In this document: in pieces, positions 41,201 through 51,272 of the stretch
Position numbering within the stretch: position 1 is the stretch's first letter
How the letters are laid out: each line of letters begins with the position of its first letter
Source of the DNA: Phymatolithon calcareum
Lineage: Eukaryota; Rhodophyta; Florideophyceae; Hapalidiales
Direction: 5' to 3'
DNA: 64,000 bases
Assembly (NCBI GenBank): GCA_977006965.1
Contig: OZ345377.1
Location: forward strand, 2,046,001 to 2,110,000
Translations under genes and position numbers: made by a program
Notes under the pieces: model-generated
The model's input: only the letters and a program-made list of their open reading frames with translations
The model's database searches: none
Told to the model about the DNA's origin: nothing

Positions 41201-42066
41201 AACGGGAGCCCGGATGCATGGAGCCAACTGTCGCATGCTCGATCTTATGTTAACTGGAAGTGCATTTTCCGCAAAAAGACTGCTATTGGTCGTTTGAAAT
41301 TTTTTAAGGTTCTGAATGTGCGATTTCGCCATCAGGCTACCGTTCATTCCTACTGTTCTCACCCAGTACATAACCTCACCCAGCTAAGATCCTTTTTCGA
41401 AGTTATTTTTAGGGATGATTTCATTAGTCAGGAAAATTGAGAATGCGTGAGCTGATCCATTTGGCTTAACTAAGAATCTATGTAACTGCCGGGACACAGG
41501 AATACGGGGTGGTAAAAATTATCAAATCCGCTACGATCCCGGTAGAGCCGAAGCCCAGTGCATGGGATAACGGATAGAGTACAGACTCTAACAGTATAGC
41601 TGGCGTTCGAATTTCGTTGTTCAGGCTCGTCGGTAGATTGATGATATCTGCAGGAAAAAACAAAGTTTGAGAGATTTGTCCTGTATTGTAAAGTGCCATA
41701 AGGGAGAGATGAAAAATGTCCATCATGTGTGATGCTTGCTCGCGGAGAATCCGGGCCATCATACAAGTAGTTATTGCGAGATATACCTCAATTGCAACTT
41801 CTATTTCGTGCAAGAAATCGTAGTGCTATTGCTTGACTAACTTCTCCGCTGGAAGCAATAACGAAAAATTGAATTGGAACGAACCCTGTAGATGAGCCAC
41901 AAACACTAACATAACAAACGGTACTTTGCAGAGGTCTGTAACTTGCTTCGCTGTAATCGACCTCCTGGTGAACCACCTTATTATGAAAAGACTGAAATAA
42001 ACGAAAACTCTGAAAAAATGAAGTTCGAAGAAACTGCGTTCTTGGACGCGACACCTGCCTCTTTCG
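38276..42066. other. Long stretch with no recognised gene
   Basis: No LINE 3' end, inverted repeat or conserved domain was recognised. The frames are short (up to about 110 codons) and overlap on both strands. The region looks like old, decayed intergenic DNA. Confidence 0.35.
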
Positions 42067-42165
42067 CCCTATTAACTTTAGCCCCAATCGGAGAAGCATC
42101 TCTGCTGATTCAACATTCTCAGAGTATGAATCTGCACATAAAAGGCGTCTTGTGCAGGAGTACTT
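42067..42165 (-). pseudogene. piggyBac transposase fragment
   Basis: The minus strand reads KYSCTRRLLCADSYSENVES and then AEMLLRLGLKLIG, matching the second-Asp region of the transposases at 23.5-28.3 kb (CADSYFASVESAEMLLRLG). The similarity covers about 33 codons and is lost on both sides. It is another, older relic. Confidence 0.8.
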
Positions 42166-42171
42166 GGCCAT

Positions 42172-44529
42172 CGAATTCGATTAGCTGGCTAGGAAAGGGA
42201 ATTGAGTTTAGGAGTTTCACCGTACTCGATTGCACGGCCAGCCATCTATGCGCGGCAGAAAAATTGGAGTGAAGAACCCGTATCTGATCCTTATGTTACT
42301 TAAAACGTCATTGGTAGCTTATCGTTTCCAACTAGCACCTTATATAAGTTATGACCAGCTGTTGAGACCTCTAATGGCCTGGAACACTCACATCTAGCTG
42401 CCGGCGACTTGAGATTTCCCATATCGCACTCGCGCTGGACTCGTGTATCTTTGCGGCTTGCTGCTGCATCGGCGGCTTATTTCTGGAAGCATCCTGTGTG
42501 GACGAGTGCTTCCGGTACCAAGCGTATTTCCAATAGTCCAAAATTATCGATAATGTTGGACTCTTGGGAAAACGCTATCAACTGCGAGATTATTCACCAA
42601 CTTTCGATGGTACATGGCGTTGAGGTCTAATATATGAACTAAATGATTTCTCTTCTCAGGTTTCATCAAACTGTGCCACTAACTCATCGAGAAACTTTGG
42701 CGTATTCTTTAAATGCCGTATTTCATTCGGACGCCTTTCGTATTCACAAAAGCTGCATTGTTGTGTATCGAAGTGTCCATTACGAACAGTAGAACGATGA
42801 GATTTTCCATTCCCAGAGTTTCCAAACGACCGTCTACCCTTCAAATCCATGATATTCGTTTAAGCGCGAAGACCAGAACATTTTCTCGAACATCCCAACA
42901 AATTCCGCTCATCTTTTTCGCGCAAGTTACGATCAATGTTGAGACCGGAAACTGAAAGTCAGCATTGTGTTCGTGACTACTACGATGTAATCAGAGACAC
43001 AGCCCTTCTTTACTTCGAATTTAATTTCCTTGGGCATTTTGTGTCTAAAGGTGTCGTCTGAAATCAGGGAAACTTCAAGGTGGAGCAATTCTCTCAGACA
43101 AGATGATGAAACTGGGAGACGTTCCATCTGATCGCTGGTGCCCGTACCGGCACCAGAGTATCTAACTCTCTTAAGGAGAACATGGGAGACTGAATTCGCG
43201 ACATCAACATTAAGACTCGAAATCCAAAGGACGACACCTGGTGCAATGGCGGGCAAATGGAGCCAAGTTCCGATCCCCCGAAGGAAACAGAAAATTGAGA
43301 ACGATAATTTGTAGAAGCTTAGAAACCAGCGGTTTCCATTGTGCTGATAGGAAATGCCTTGTTCAGAATTGATGAAGTTTTTTGAAGCAATTGATTAATT
43401 TGCTTGGTTCTCAATCGGTTGCTTCTTCTCTTGGATGTCAGCGAGAGTCGCCTAAGTACTTAGCACAGAATTCGCCGAGCAGGGTTCGTCCCAATTCAAT
43501 TTTTCGCTATTGCTTCCAGCAGCAATTAGGCAATCAATAGCAATAGGATTTTTCGCACACAATAGAAATATCAATTGAGGTACTTTGCGCAATACCTATT
43601 GCAATTGAGGTACATTTCGCAATACCCGTTGGAAAGACCCTGACGACACCTTGTTCAACGTTGACAAATGCGAAACCGACGAGTCACCGAATATAAACGT
43701 ATGCTTGCATCTTGGCCCTTGCCAAGTTCGTGACTCCTCCTGCGATGTCATAAACCATAAGAAGCGCCATGAAAATTCGGACATCAAACAGCAAGAAAAC
43801 CAAAAACGTGATATGTTTATCGCCAGCCACCGAAACAGGATCTCGGTGAGTCGAATGACTTCGACGCAATGCACACAAGAGCAACCTTGCTTACTTTCGA
43901 TTCTGTAGGCCTGCTAAAAATAAACGGCAGGACCCCAATTTGAATTGCAATCGGCAACTATGCTCCATATACAACTGCAATTCAAAACTCTGCTCCAATA
44001 ATTGCAATAGACTAAACTCCGTGCAATAAATAGAAGATAACAATTCATTGCATTTCATCGCAATAAATTTGAATTGAGACAATCCATGGCTACAATGGAC
44101 GTACCATGGGTGGGTAAGCGGACACCCACATGGGGAGTCCAGAAAGCTTACCGAAACAGGGAGGCGCTTAGTGCGAAATGAATAATGCATATATCACTAG
44201 CCGGATAATCTTGCTGTGATAAGGAAATAGAAAAGAACTCAGCACTGATGAGATGTTTACGCGAGGCTCGCTGGCTCGCAGTCCGCGTCCGAGGATCACA
44301 AGGTAAGTAAGAGAAGGAAAAATGGTGATGAGGCGCGAGCTTGCTTGTTTGCGGACACTGTCCGCACATGATATGCTCCTGAGAACGACGAGAAGACAGC
44401 ACGTGTTCGTGGTAGCGACAAATCGGAGAACAGGAAGAGTCTTATCGTACAGCTTTCCTAAAAGGCAGCATGAAGGGCTCGAGACTTCTGCAGACCAATG
44501 CTAACGACATTTCGGCAAATGATAGCGAC
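42172..44529. other. Stretch with no recognised gene, short repeats only
   Basis: A minus-strand frame at 42656-42850 contains CSFCEYERRPNEIRHLK, a possible Cys/His finger, but is too short to name. A 30 bp tandem duplication beginning CAATTGAGGTAC lies at 43572-43632, and GCAAT-rich DNA follows at 43930-44070. Confidence 0.35.
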
Positions 44530-45695
44530 CCGCGATCTGCGCGGTAGACAGGTAGAGTCGAAACGCCAAATGGAAAAAATCTGGATACCTCCCGGCTACC
44601 ACGAGGGTAGAACATACAAAACTAATCAGCGCTTATGCGACCTCGAGAAAGAGCACAGAGAGTGCCAGAACGGCCTCCGACGCAATGGCAGGCTGGGGCC
44701 CTGAGATGATGGATATGCTGAAATCATGCAAAAACCAGGAGGAACGTGATAAGTGGTACGAACTATCCCGATATTGGCAAACAAAGCCTTGGAGAAATAA
44801 GCCGGGGCGCCCGTCACTATTCAAGCCGTTTTGGACTCGAGCGCTGGACAATAAGGCAAAAGAACGCACAAGACTATACTGGAAGGCTATTCGAACTACG
44901 AATCTAAACGACATTTCAACTTACCTCGAGGCGGGCAGCTGTCCTAAAAGCGAAGAACTGTCAATACCAAACGTTCTTGGAAGACATATACGGCCAATAC
45001 CCACACCAGACGACGAGACCACTAAAGAATACTGAAACTCAAGAGCAAAAGTGAGGGTATTAATCGCGAGTTGGGGGCTCTAGTTCGCCCGTGTTTAATC
45101 ACAGCCCACATAGCATTTATCTGCAAGGCAGATAAGGCCTGGGAGCCCACCCCACAACGGTTCGCGGTCCCCAAAGTCATCCTAGAAGGCATCAAGGAGG
45201 CGCTACTTCGAGCCCCCCGGTGGAAAAGCACATGAACCAGTCATTATCTTCATGGACGAGTTCGCAGAAGTAATAATCCAAGTCCCAAGGGAAATCGCCG
45301 ATGTCACCGCAGTTCTGAGGACGTTCTCCTAACGGCAAAGTCACCATATGGACTACGAAGGCTGTCAAATATCTCATCGAAATGGGCCAGAGACAGGCAG
45401 ATGATTTGGAATACGAAAGCAGGGAAGAGTGAAGTTCTTCTCTCGGCGGACACAAGCTATTCCATTTTCAAGCTTGCAGGACAATAGCTGACACTGGTTG
45501 AAGAAGTCTCTTACCTTGTCATCTCACTAAGCGACCAGGGAATTACAGACACAAAAATGCTGGAGCGTATCAGACATGCCGAGATCGCTGTGTCTTAACT
45601 TAGATCTCTCGGTCTCTCGTTACGGGGGCTTAGCCCCTTGAAAGCAGTCGAGACATACAAGGCGTTGATACAACCAAGGTGGGAGTACGCCATGC

Positions 45696-45831
45696 TCACT
45701 AGAGTTCTTGTTGGGAGAGAAATACGAATCAAGGATATGCTGAATATTCAAACTACGTAAGCTTAGAAAATCGTGCGAAAGCGGCCCTGTTACACTTGAA
45801 GAGAGGCCTTGGGAGCTTTTAAAATAAATCA
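45696..45831 (+). mobile_element. LINE-C tail insertion
   Basis: TTCTTGTTGGGAGAGAAATA up to GGGAGCTTTTAAAATAAATC and CAACACAGATCC matches the last ~130 bp of LINE-C (52255-52394). It splits the LINE-E coding sequence between the pieces WEYAM and LTTWTPRVQTAI. The exact target duplication is unclear. Confidence 0.75.
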
Positions 45832-46225
45832 ACACAGATCCTCCCCACCTGACAACATGGACGCCAAGAGTACAGACAGCTATTACAGAAGTGGAGAAGA
45901 CATTTTCTAACACAAGTCTTTGGCCCAGTCGCAAAAAGCGGAACCGCCAGACTTCGCCTTCTTTGCCATATACACAATGCCGAAAACAGGACACTTGTTT
46001 TAGCGCTTCGAATGCTGGAGCGAGCCAGAAATAGAAAACGGAGCCTATTGGCCTGCTCAAGGGAAGAAAGGGACTTTGAAGAATTACAATGGGTGAGTCG
46101 AGACATTTCGGAAATGATAACACATGACCCTTTTGACACAGCACTGCCCTATCTCAAGCAAGGAGTTTCAGTGAAATCACTGAAGGACTTGCTCTTCAAA
46201 CCCGGGTCTACTCCCGCCATCATCA

Positions 46226-46277
46226 AGCGTCTGCAGATGCGTTGGTAACTTTTAAATAAAAAACTTACACTTCTTCT
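46226..46277 (+). mobile_element. Minimal LINE-D insertion (52 bp) with target duplication
   Basis: AGCGTCTGCAGATGCGTTGG, TAACTTTTAAATAAAAAACT and TACACTTCTTCT is the end of LINE-D. The perfect 14 bp repeat TCCCGCCATCATCA flanks it at 46212-46225 and 46278-46291, and the LINE-E reading frame resumes after it. It carries no coding sequence. Confidence 0.88.
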
Positions 46278-47028
46278 TCCCGCCATCATCAGACTACCGA
46301 AAACACGTCACAGCCAATTGTCGATTAAGTGGGCATTCGGACGTTTTCCCCCATTGAGTACCGCACTTCTGGAAGACAAATTCGGTGAAATCGTACCAAC
46401 TCTCATGAACAAGCTCGAAGTGTACCTTCAAAGATATCGACTAACAGAAGAGGAGACTAGTGAGACTGAAAAGGCACTTGACAAAGTACTATTCCTCACA
46501 ATCGTCTTTTATGACGACATGGAATAGAGCAGAAAGAGAAAAATTCCTTACGATCAAATCGGGTTCTCTTCTGTGATCATCCGACTTCCGAGAGCAAGAC
46601 ACAGCCAATTGGCAGCGAACTGGGCATTCGGGCGTTTCCCCCTGATGAGTACCACACTTCTCTAGAATAAATTCGGGGATACCGTACCAGCTCTTATGAG
46701 CGATCTCAAGGAGTACCTTGGAAGATACTGCCTAACTGAAGAGGAGACTAATGTGACTGAGAAAGCACTCGATCAAGTACTGTTCTTCACAATCGTACTC
46801 TACGACGACCTCGAATAGAGCACTAGCCAGCAAGATAAGGTTTTGAACCAGCTATGAAACCGGAGAAGCTAACTCTAAGCTTTTCCGTCTAACCTTCTAG
46901 GAGGAGGGTTTTTGCAGCTAGGGCAGCGACTCTAAACTGAAATCGGCCTGCGCGCATCCGACCATAGTCAAGGGGCTACAAGAGAAGTAGCAACCGAAAC
47001 GCATCTCCCTTACAGTCTCGTGAATGTT

Positions 47029-47133
47029 ACCAGACATAAGAGTAGAGCCACCCTAGTGAGGGAAGCACCTGAGGAAGCCTTGCCCGTATATTCGTATGAC
47101 TGTGGAGCTTTAAAAAAATTGCAATAAAAAAGA
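47029..47133 (+). mobile_element. LINE-A tail-only insertion (105 bp)
   Basis: The sequence CAGACATAAGAGTAGAGCCA through GAGGAAGCCTTGCCCGTATA to GTGGAGCTTTAAAAAAATTG and a CAATAAAAAA tail is the 3' end of the LINE-A type at 51.3 kb. AGTCTCGTGAATGTT (47014-47028) and AGTCTCGTGAGTGTT (47134-47148), one mismatch apart, flank it inside the LINE-E 3' UTR. Confidence 0.8.
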
Positions 47134-47189
47134 AGTCTCGTGAGTGTTGCTGAGGGTGTTTAATAAATTCAAAAATTAAAAAGAACACG

Positions 47190-47490
47190 AACCAGTCAAG
47201 ATCGGGGTCGAAATGCTACAAAAAGACCCAACTGTGAGCGGCGAATTGCTGGTATGCAGTAAACTACAATGTTTCCCGACTGTGTGCCGCCAAGGGACGT
47301 CAATCCTCATTCACTAAAAAGGAACGGCACATGTTCCAGGAAACTACCGGAAATTTGACTGCTAAGCGAGGTCAGAAAAATCACTGATTCCTCTCTTGAC
47401 TCTGCAATACGTCAACGGTACAATTTCCAACGATTAAAATTGGGATTCCAGAAGAGCGAAGGACTGAACTTGCGATTCTAAGGTCAACAT
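47190..47490 (+). pseudogene. LINE reverse transcriptase N-terminal fragment
   Basis: A decayed stretch reads HVPGNYRK, then KSL, then LGFQKSEG and a near-ILRS, matching the RT start (GNYRPISL and LGFQKGKSTELAILRA) of the other families. Several stops are present. No 3' end is attached. Confidence 0.55.
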
Positions 47491-47920
47491 GTCGCTGGAC
47501 GTCAAGATGGTAAGCCGAGGGCCGCTAATTACGACGTTCGCGGGTTTAATGAACTTGACTGGACCGCATATCAATACGATTCACTTGTACTACACTGAGT
47601 GGAACGGGAACGCGCTCCTGTCGTCGACGGAGACAGTGCCAAACGCAATGCTCGTCGGAGGACTATTGCGTTTCACGGAGATGCTAACCGTTCGTCGGAT
47701 CGCTATATAGTGTGTCCCCCTACTGGGTCTCGCCTCCCGCTCGTTGCGAACTTTGAGTTTTCACCTGATGGTGGGATGAATGAAAATGAAGTTACGTTGA
47801 TGATGGAAATGGTTTGAACTAGATGCTCTCTTTCTCCCTCGTGGCGGCATTGTCGACTATACCAAAGTGTGCCTCGAGATAAAGGTATCATACGATGATA
47901 CCGCGCAGTAAATGTAAGAG
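47491..47920. other. Unassigned stretch
   Basis: A 73-codon plus-strand frame (47489-47710) has no recognised domain. A perfect hairpin GGTATCATACGATGATACC is at 47884-47902. LINE fragments lie on both sides. Confidence 0.3.
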
Positions 47921-48095
47921 AAGATGGCTAGATTTTTATTTAAAAGTTACCAACGCATCTGCTGACGCTTGGGGCAACTTTACTAGTGCCAAGAGGTTTT
48001 TGGCTGGATTCTTTCTATGGAAGAGTTTCTTTTCTTCTTGGTGTAACACGATTCAGTGGACTTCAAAACCCACCTCTGGTCTCCCACAGTAAGTG
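47921..48095 (-). mobile_element. LINE-D 3' UTR copy (minus)
   Basis: It matches the other LINE-D copies: TCCACTGAATCGTGTTACAC, AAGAAAAGAAACTCTTCCAT, GCAGATGCGTTGGTAACTTT, then TAAATAAAAA and a CTTCTCTT tail. It is 5'-truncated inside the UTR. Confidence 0.7.
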
Positions 48096-48849
48096 AAAGC
48101 CGTGCCTGATCTAGCCATGGATGCTTGGTGCCTTGCCATCCATGCTGACAACCTTGTGGCCGACGTGTCTATCGAACCAAGACAAGAAACTTACTATTTT
48201 TGAGACAAACAAGCGCGATGAAGAGAGATCACCATTTCGTCGCTGTCCTAGACTTTTCATCTGCTTAAGACCGCGTCCTACGTAACATCCTGATGCGCCG
48301 AGTGCACAATTGACATCGAGTGCACAATTGTCTATCCCCGGACATCGCCGCGATGATCAAATACCAAGTGAAACTGACATGCGTCTGTACTGCCGGCGAT
48401 GAGGAGAAGATATGGTTTCTGATGGACGACGGAGTCCCACGGGGCTCCCCGCTAAGCCCGACCTCTAAAACATGTTCATGAACACACTTGCGGATATGGT
48501 GGAGAACGCAACCCGGCATATGTCAAAATTCCCCGCAATCCCGTTTGCCGACGACGTTCAACTGCAAGCGATAAATGCCAACGAAATGCAATTACTCCTC
48601 GATACAACGACGTGCTCGGTCAGGGAGAATAGCATTGCGACGTACACGAAGCGAGGAAAAAGAGAAGTCCTTATCTATCACGGGCTATTCAACCGACGCT
48701 TCCGGCCAGCAGAGGCTGAAATCCATTAAACAAGACGCCTGGAATACCTGTGTACGACCATCTTCAACAGGTGCGTCACCGAACACGCAACGACGGAGCG
48801 AATCTCGACAGCGAAGTGGATTATCTTGCGACTTCGAATATGAAGAAGA

Positions 48850-50075
48850 AAGGTTGACATTTATTCAAAATTATCAACGCATATGCTGACGCTTGCGGTA
48901 TCGCTCCTAGTGTTAAGAGGTTTAGCTGGTGTCTGTCTAAAGAAGAGTTTCTTTTTTGTTGGTGTAACACGATTCAGTGGAGCACATAAACCCACCTCTG
49001 GTCTCCTTCGGGACCTCAAAGAGGAAAATTGCTCTCCTGTCCTTTGGTACGCGGTGATTTCAGGTTTGCAAGCAGTACATACTTCGTGAGAGCCTGAAAC
49101 ATGGTCAAGAGCTCGTCCAGTGCTCGCTTTTTCCAGGCGCTGTCTCAATGGAGAGCCTCTCCTTTGAGATGCCATTTATAGCGTCTTCGATAGCATCTTT
49201 CCCACTTTGGCCGATGAGCATTCCAAATAACCACTTGACGGCAAGTGTTCTAGGGCTTCTTGAGTTGAAGAGAAGGTGCGGAGGTAATGAAAATTTCGCT
49301 TGGGGTATAGGTCTTTTTTCGACTTTTCCGCATCCACTGGATATTTGATGATTTTATTTTTGAGAGCTCCCAAAGCCTCACCTTGGAGTAACGGGGCAGC
49401 TCTTGCATAATCTCTACGCTATAGTCATCTGGCTGCTCAAAACGTTCTTGATTCGTAATTCTCTCCCAACAAGAGCTCCGGTAAGTCTCTTGCACTCAAA
49501 CTCAATTTCTGTACTCATCTTCGATGACGCTAGAGTACGTTGTAAGGCGACTAGTTCGACCACCGCGGTAATCCCACAGTACGCACCCAACACTGATTTC
49601 CTCCAAAGGGGTGCTCGGTTGAATGTCAACCTTAGGCACCTTAAACGTGTTGTTCTTTCTCCTATGTAAAGGATCCCTGGTAGCTTGCCTTCAATAGGAA
49701 TCTTCATTGACCTGCCTTCTTCTTCCTTTTCCCATACCTTAATTGTTTCTTCTCTCCTCGTCTTCTTCGTGACAGATCCCTCCTGGGCTTTCTGAAGGGC
49801 TTGTCGCAAGTCTTCATACATCTTGAGATATTCAATATCCTTCATTGCTTCCTTTACGTCCTCATCTCTTCCAACGTACTCTTCTGTTTCTTCAAGGCGC
49901 TTTTTGTGCCTTCCGCATCCACTGCGGTCCCCATTATCTTGGTTCTTTGGTATTTCTTGATGTTTGTCGTAGCTGTCGTTTCATTTGCAGCTTCGCACAG
50001 GAAGTCATTCACTTTCGCGTGGACAATATCTCTCTCAGCTTCTACATGCTCCTCTTGGATCTTCGAGATCTTGAA
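48850..50075 (-). mobile_element. LINE-D copy (minus), split by LINE-C2
   Basis: On the minus strand, 50075-49925 plus 49326-48850 read EEHVEAERDIVHAKVNDFLC, RTKIMGTAVDAEKSKKDLYP, PRTLAVKWLFG, an ALDELLTMFQALT-like end and the LINE-D 3' UTR, ending in (CTT)n near 48857. It shows that the LINE-D 3' UTR follows a genuine LINE coding region, so D is a LINE family and not an unrelated SINE. It is inserted in the LINE-B copy; the target repeat is only roughly visible. Confidence 0.7.
49340..49911 (-). mobile_element. LINE-C2 copy inside LINE-D, with target duplication
   Basis: ORF 49414-49845 on the minus strand encodes the LINE-C2 C-terminal domain, almost identical to 13995-14444 (KDIEYLKMYEDLRQALQKAQ to ALVGRELRIKNVLSSQMTIA). 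The tail reads GGGAGCTCTCAAAAATAAAA then TCATCAAATATCC. The perfect 13 bp repeat TCCGCATCCACTG flanks it at 49327-49339 and 49912-49924. Confidence 0.88.
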
Positions 50076-50721
50076 ATGAGTGCCAAGGGGCTACATACAA
50101 GGAAGAATATATCAATCTACAAGACCCTTGTGCACTATACGCCTTGCACCTTACCCGCAGATGAAATCCATCCCCTCTTGTGATGCAGAAAGCTTGTTCT
50201 ACTCTCACCTTAGAACGCTCTGTACTCCGCCTCAAAACCGAATAAGGTCGCTCTGGAAATTCAAGTCCCCGGAAATCAGAAGGACGCAATTGAGTCAACA
50301 CTTCTCTGTGCGAATACTGAAGTAGAAATTTAAAATCAAAAAAGCCAAACTACGAAGACAAAGCCGAAGATCATCGCTACGCGGAAAGGGATATTTTGTA
50401 CATGACCGGCTGAACGAGGGAAGGTAACTCCCAGGGAAGAGAAGCTCCGTCTTAAAGCCTGGGTCCAAGCAGAGGAAGGATTGAATCGAAAAATCCCAGT
50501 GGACATGAACGAGCGCGGCACCCAGACCGTGGTACTCAAATCGCGAAAGCACAGAATGATTGCGGTGAATGGTACTTCGAACGTTTCCTTTCACAGGGCC
50601 TTCCTTACTATGTGGAGCACTCTAGTGAGGTAGCTGAGAAGAGCCTTGAGAACATGCAGCGCAATCTCACATGACAGCAATTCAACTGAAAGACCGAGGA
50701 TATAGCAATGCATTGATGGAG

Positions 50722-50895
50722 AAGAAGAAGAAGAGCAAATTTTTATTATAGTGTTACCAATGCATCTGCTGACGCTTGGGGAAAAACTTCTGGCGAGCAG
50801 CGAGGACTCAATCGGAACTCAACAGCTCCATTTTGCTAAAAGTGGCATAGTCAGCAAAACTCCAAAACCTACCTCTGGTCTCACAAAAGAGATCT
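50722..50895 (-). mobile_element. LINE-D 3' UTR copy (minus)
   Basis: The minus strand has GAGACCAGAGGTAGGTTTTG, a diverged middle, GCAGATGCATTGGTAACACT, ATAATAAAAATTTGCT and (CTT)4. It is the most diverged LINE-D copy in the window. Confidence 0.6.
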
Positions 50896-51256
50896 CGAGA
50901 GGGAACATATCGCTGCTATCATCACGCAGAGTATACCGTCTCTTGACGAGCGACGGTACACATATGGGAGTTTGCGACGTCCCGACTCGTTTCTGCGCCG
51001 AGGCGCAATGGGCGAATAAACGGAAAATTTATAAAGAAACCTGAAGTTCACCTATTCACGAAATCAAAATTGAAGAACCATTATTTTTAGCGACTTCCCG
51101 GGTGATGGACAGACTATTAGAGTTAGTGATTATGGATTTTTGGATGAATTTCTGTTTTATTGAAGCTCCCTTAGTCAATTATCATTGCACCTGAGAGACT
51201 TTTCGTTGCGCTACAATCCTTCGCTTACGTTTTCATTTTGATTTCGGACATTTTCT
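50896..51256. other. Stretch with no recognised gene
   Basis: Nothing recognisable is seen until the target duplication TTGGACGGTATCAACT (51257-51272) of the following LINE-A. Confidence 0.35.
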
Positions 51257-51272
51257 TTGGACGGTATCAACT

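Larger units (their letters stand above)
44530..47165 (+). mobile_element. LINE-E-like copy, long but degenerate, with nested insertions
   Basis: The linker between endonuclease and RT is visible at 44685-45035 (SLFKPFWTRALDNKAKERTR), followed by fragments of the RT (FMDEFAEV near 45255, then a QPRWEYA relic). The C-terminal domain is split by insertions, and a 3' UTR and tail (GAGGGTGTTTAATAAATTC) end near 47165. Around 46201-46527 a second piece of the same domain (GSTPAII, RHSQLSIKWAFGRFPPLST, FYDDME) sits before the older one (SRKRKIPYDQIGF from about 46530). This is a partial repeat without a 3' tail, so it is not a normal insertion. Stops are frequent. Confidence 0.7.
48110..50735 (+). 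mobile_element. Degenerate LINE-B copy hosting nested insertions
   Basis: The plus-strand fragments 48110-48849 (VAVLDFSS, DDGVPRGSPLSP, FADDVQLQA, the GLFNRRFRP region and a TTIFNRCVTEHATTERIST relic) and 50076-50735 (GLHTRKNISIYKTLVH, PEIRRTQLSQHFS, LNRKIPVDMNERGTQTVVLK) are one element with the middle occupied by a minus-strand LINE-D. Stops and a missing clean C-terminus make it dead. An 18 bp tandem duplication (GAGTGCACAATTGACATC) sits at 48300-48335. Confidence 0.65.
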
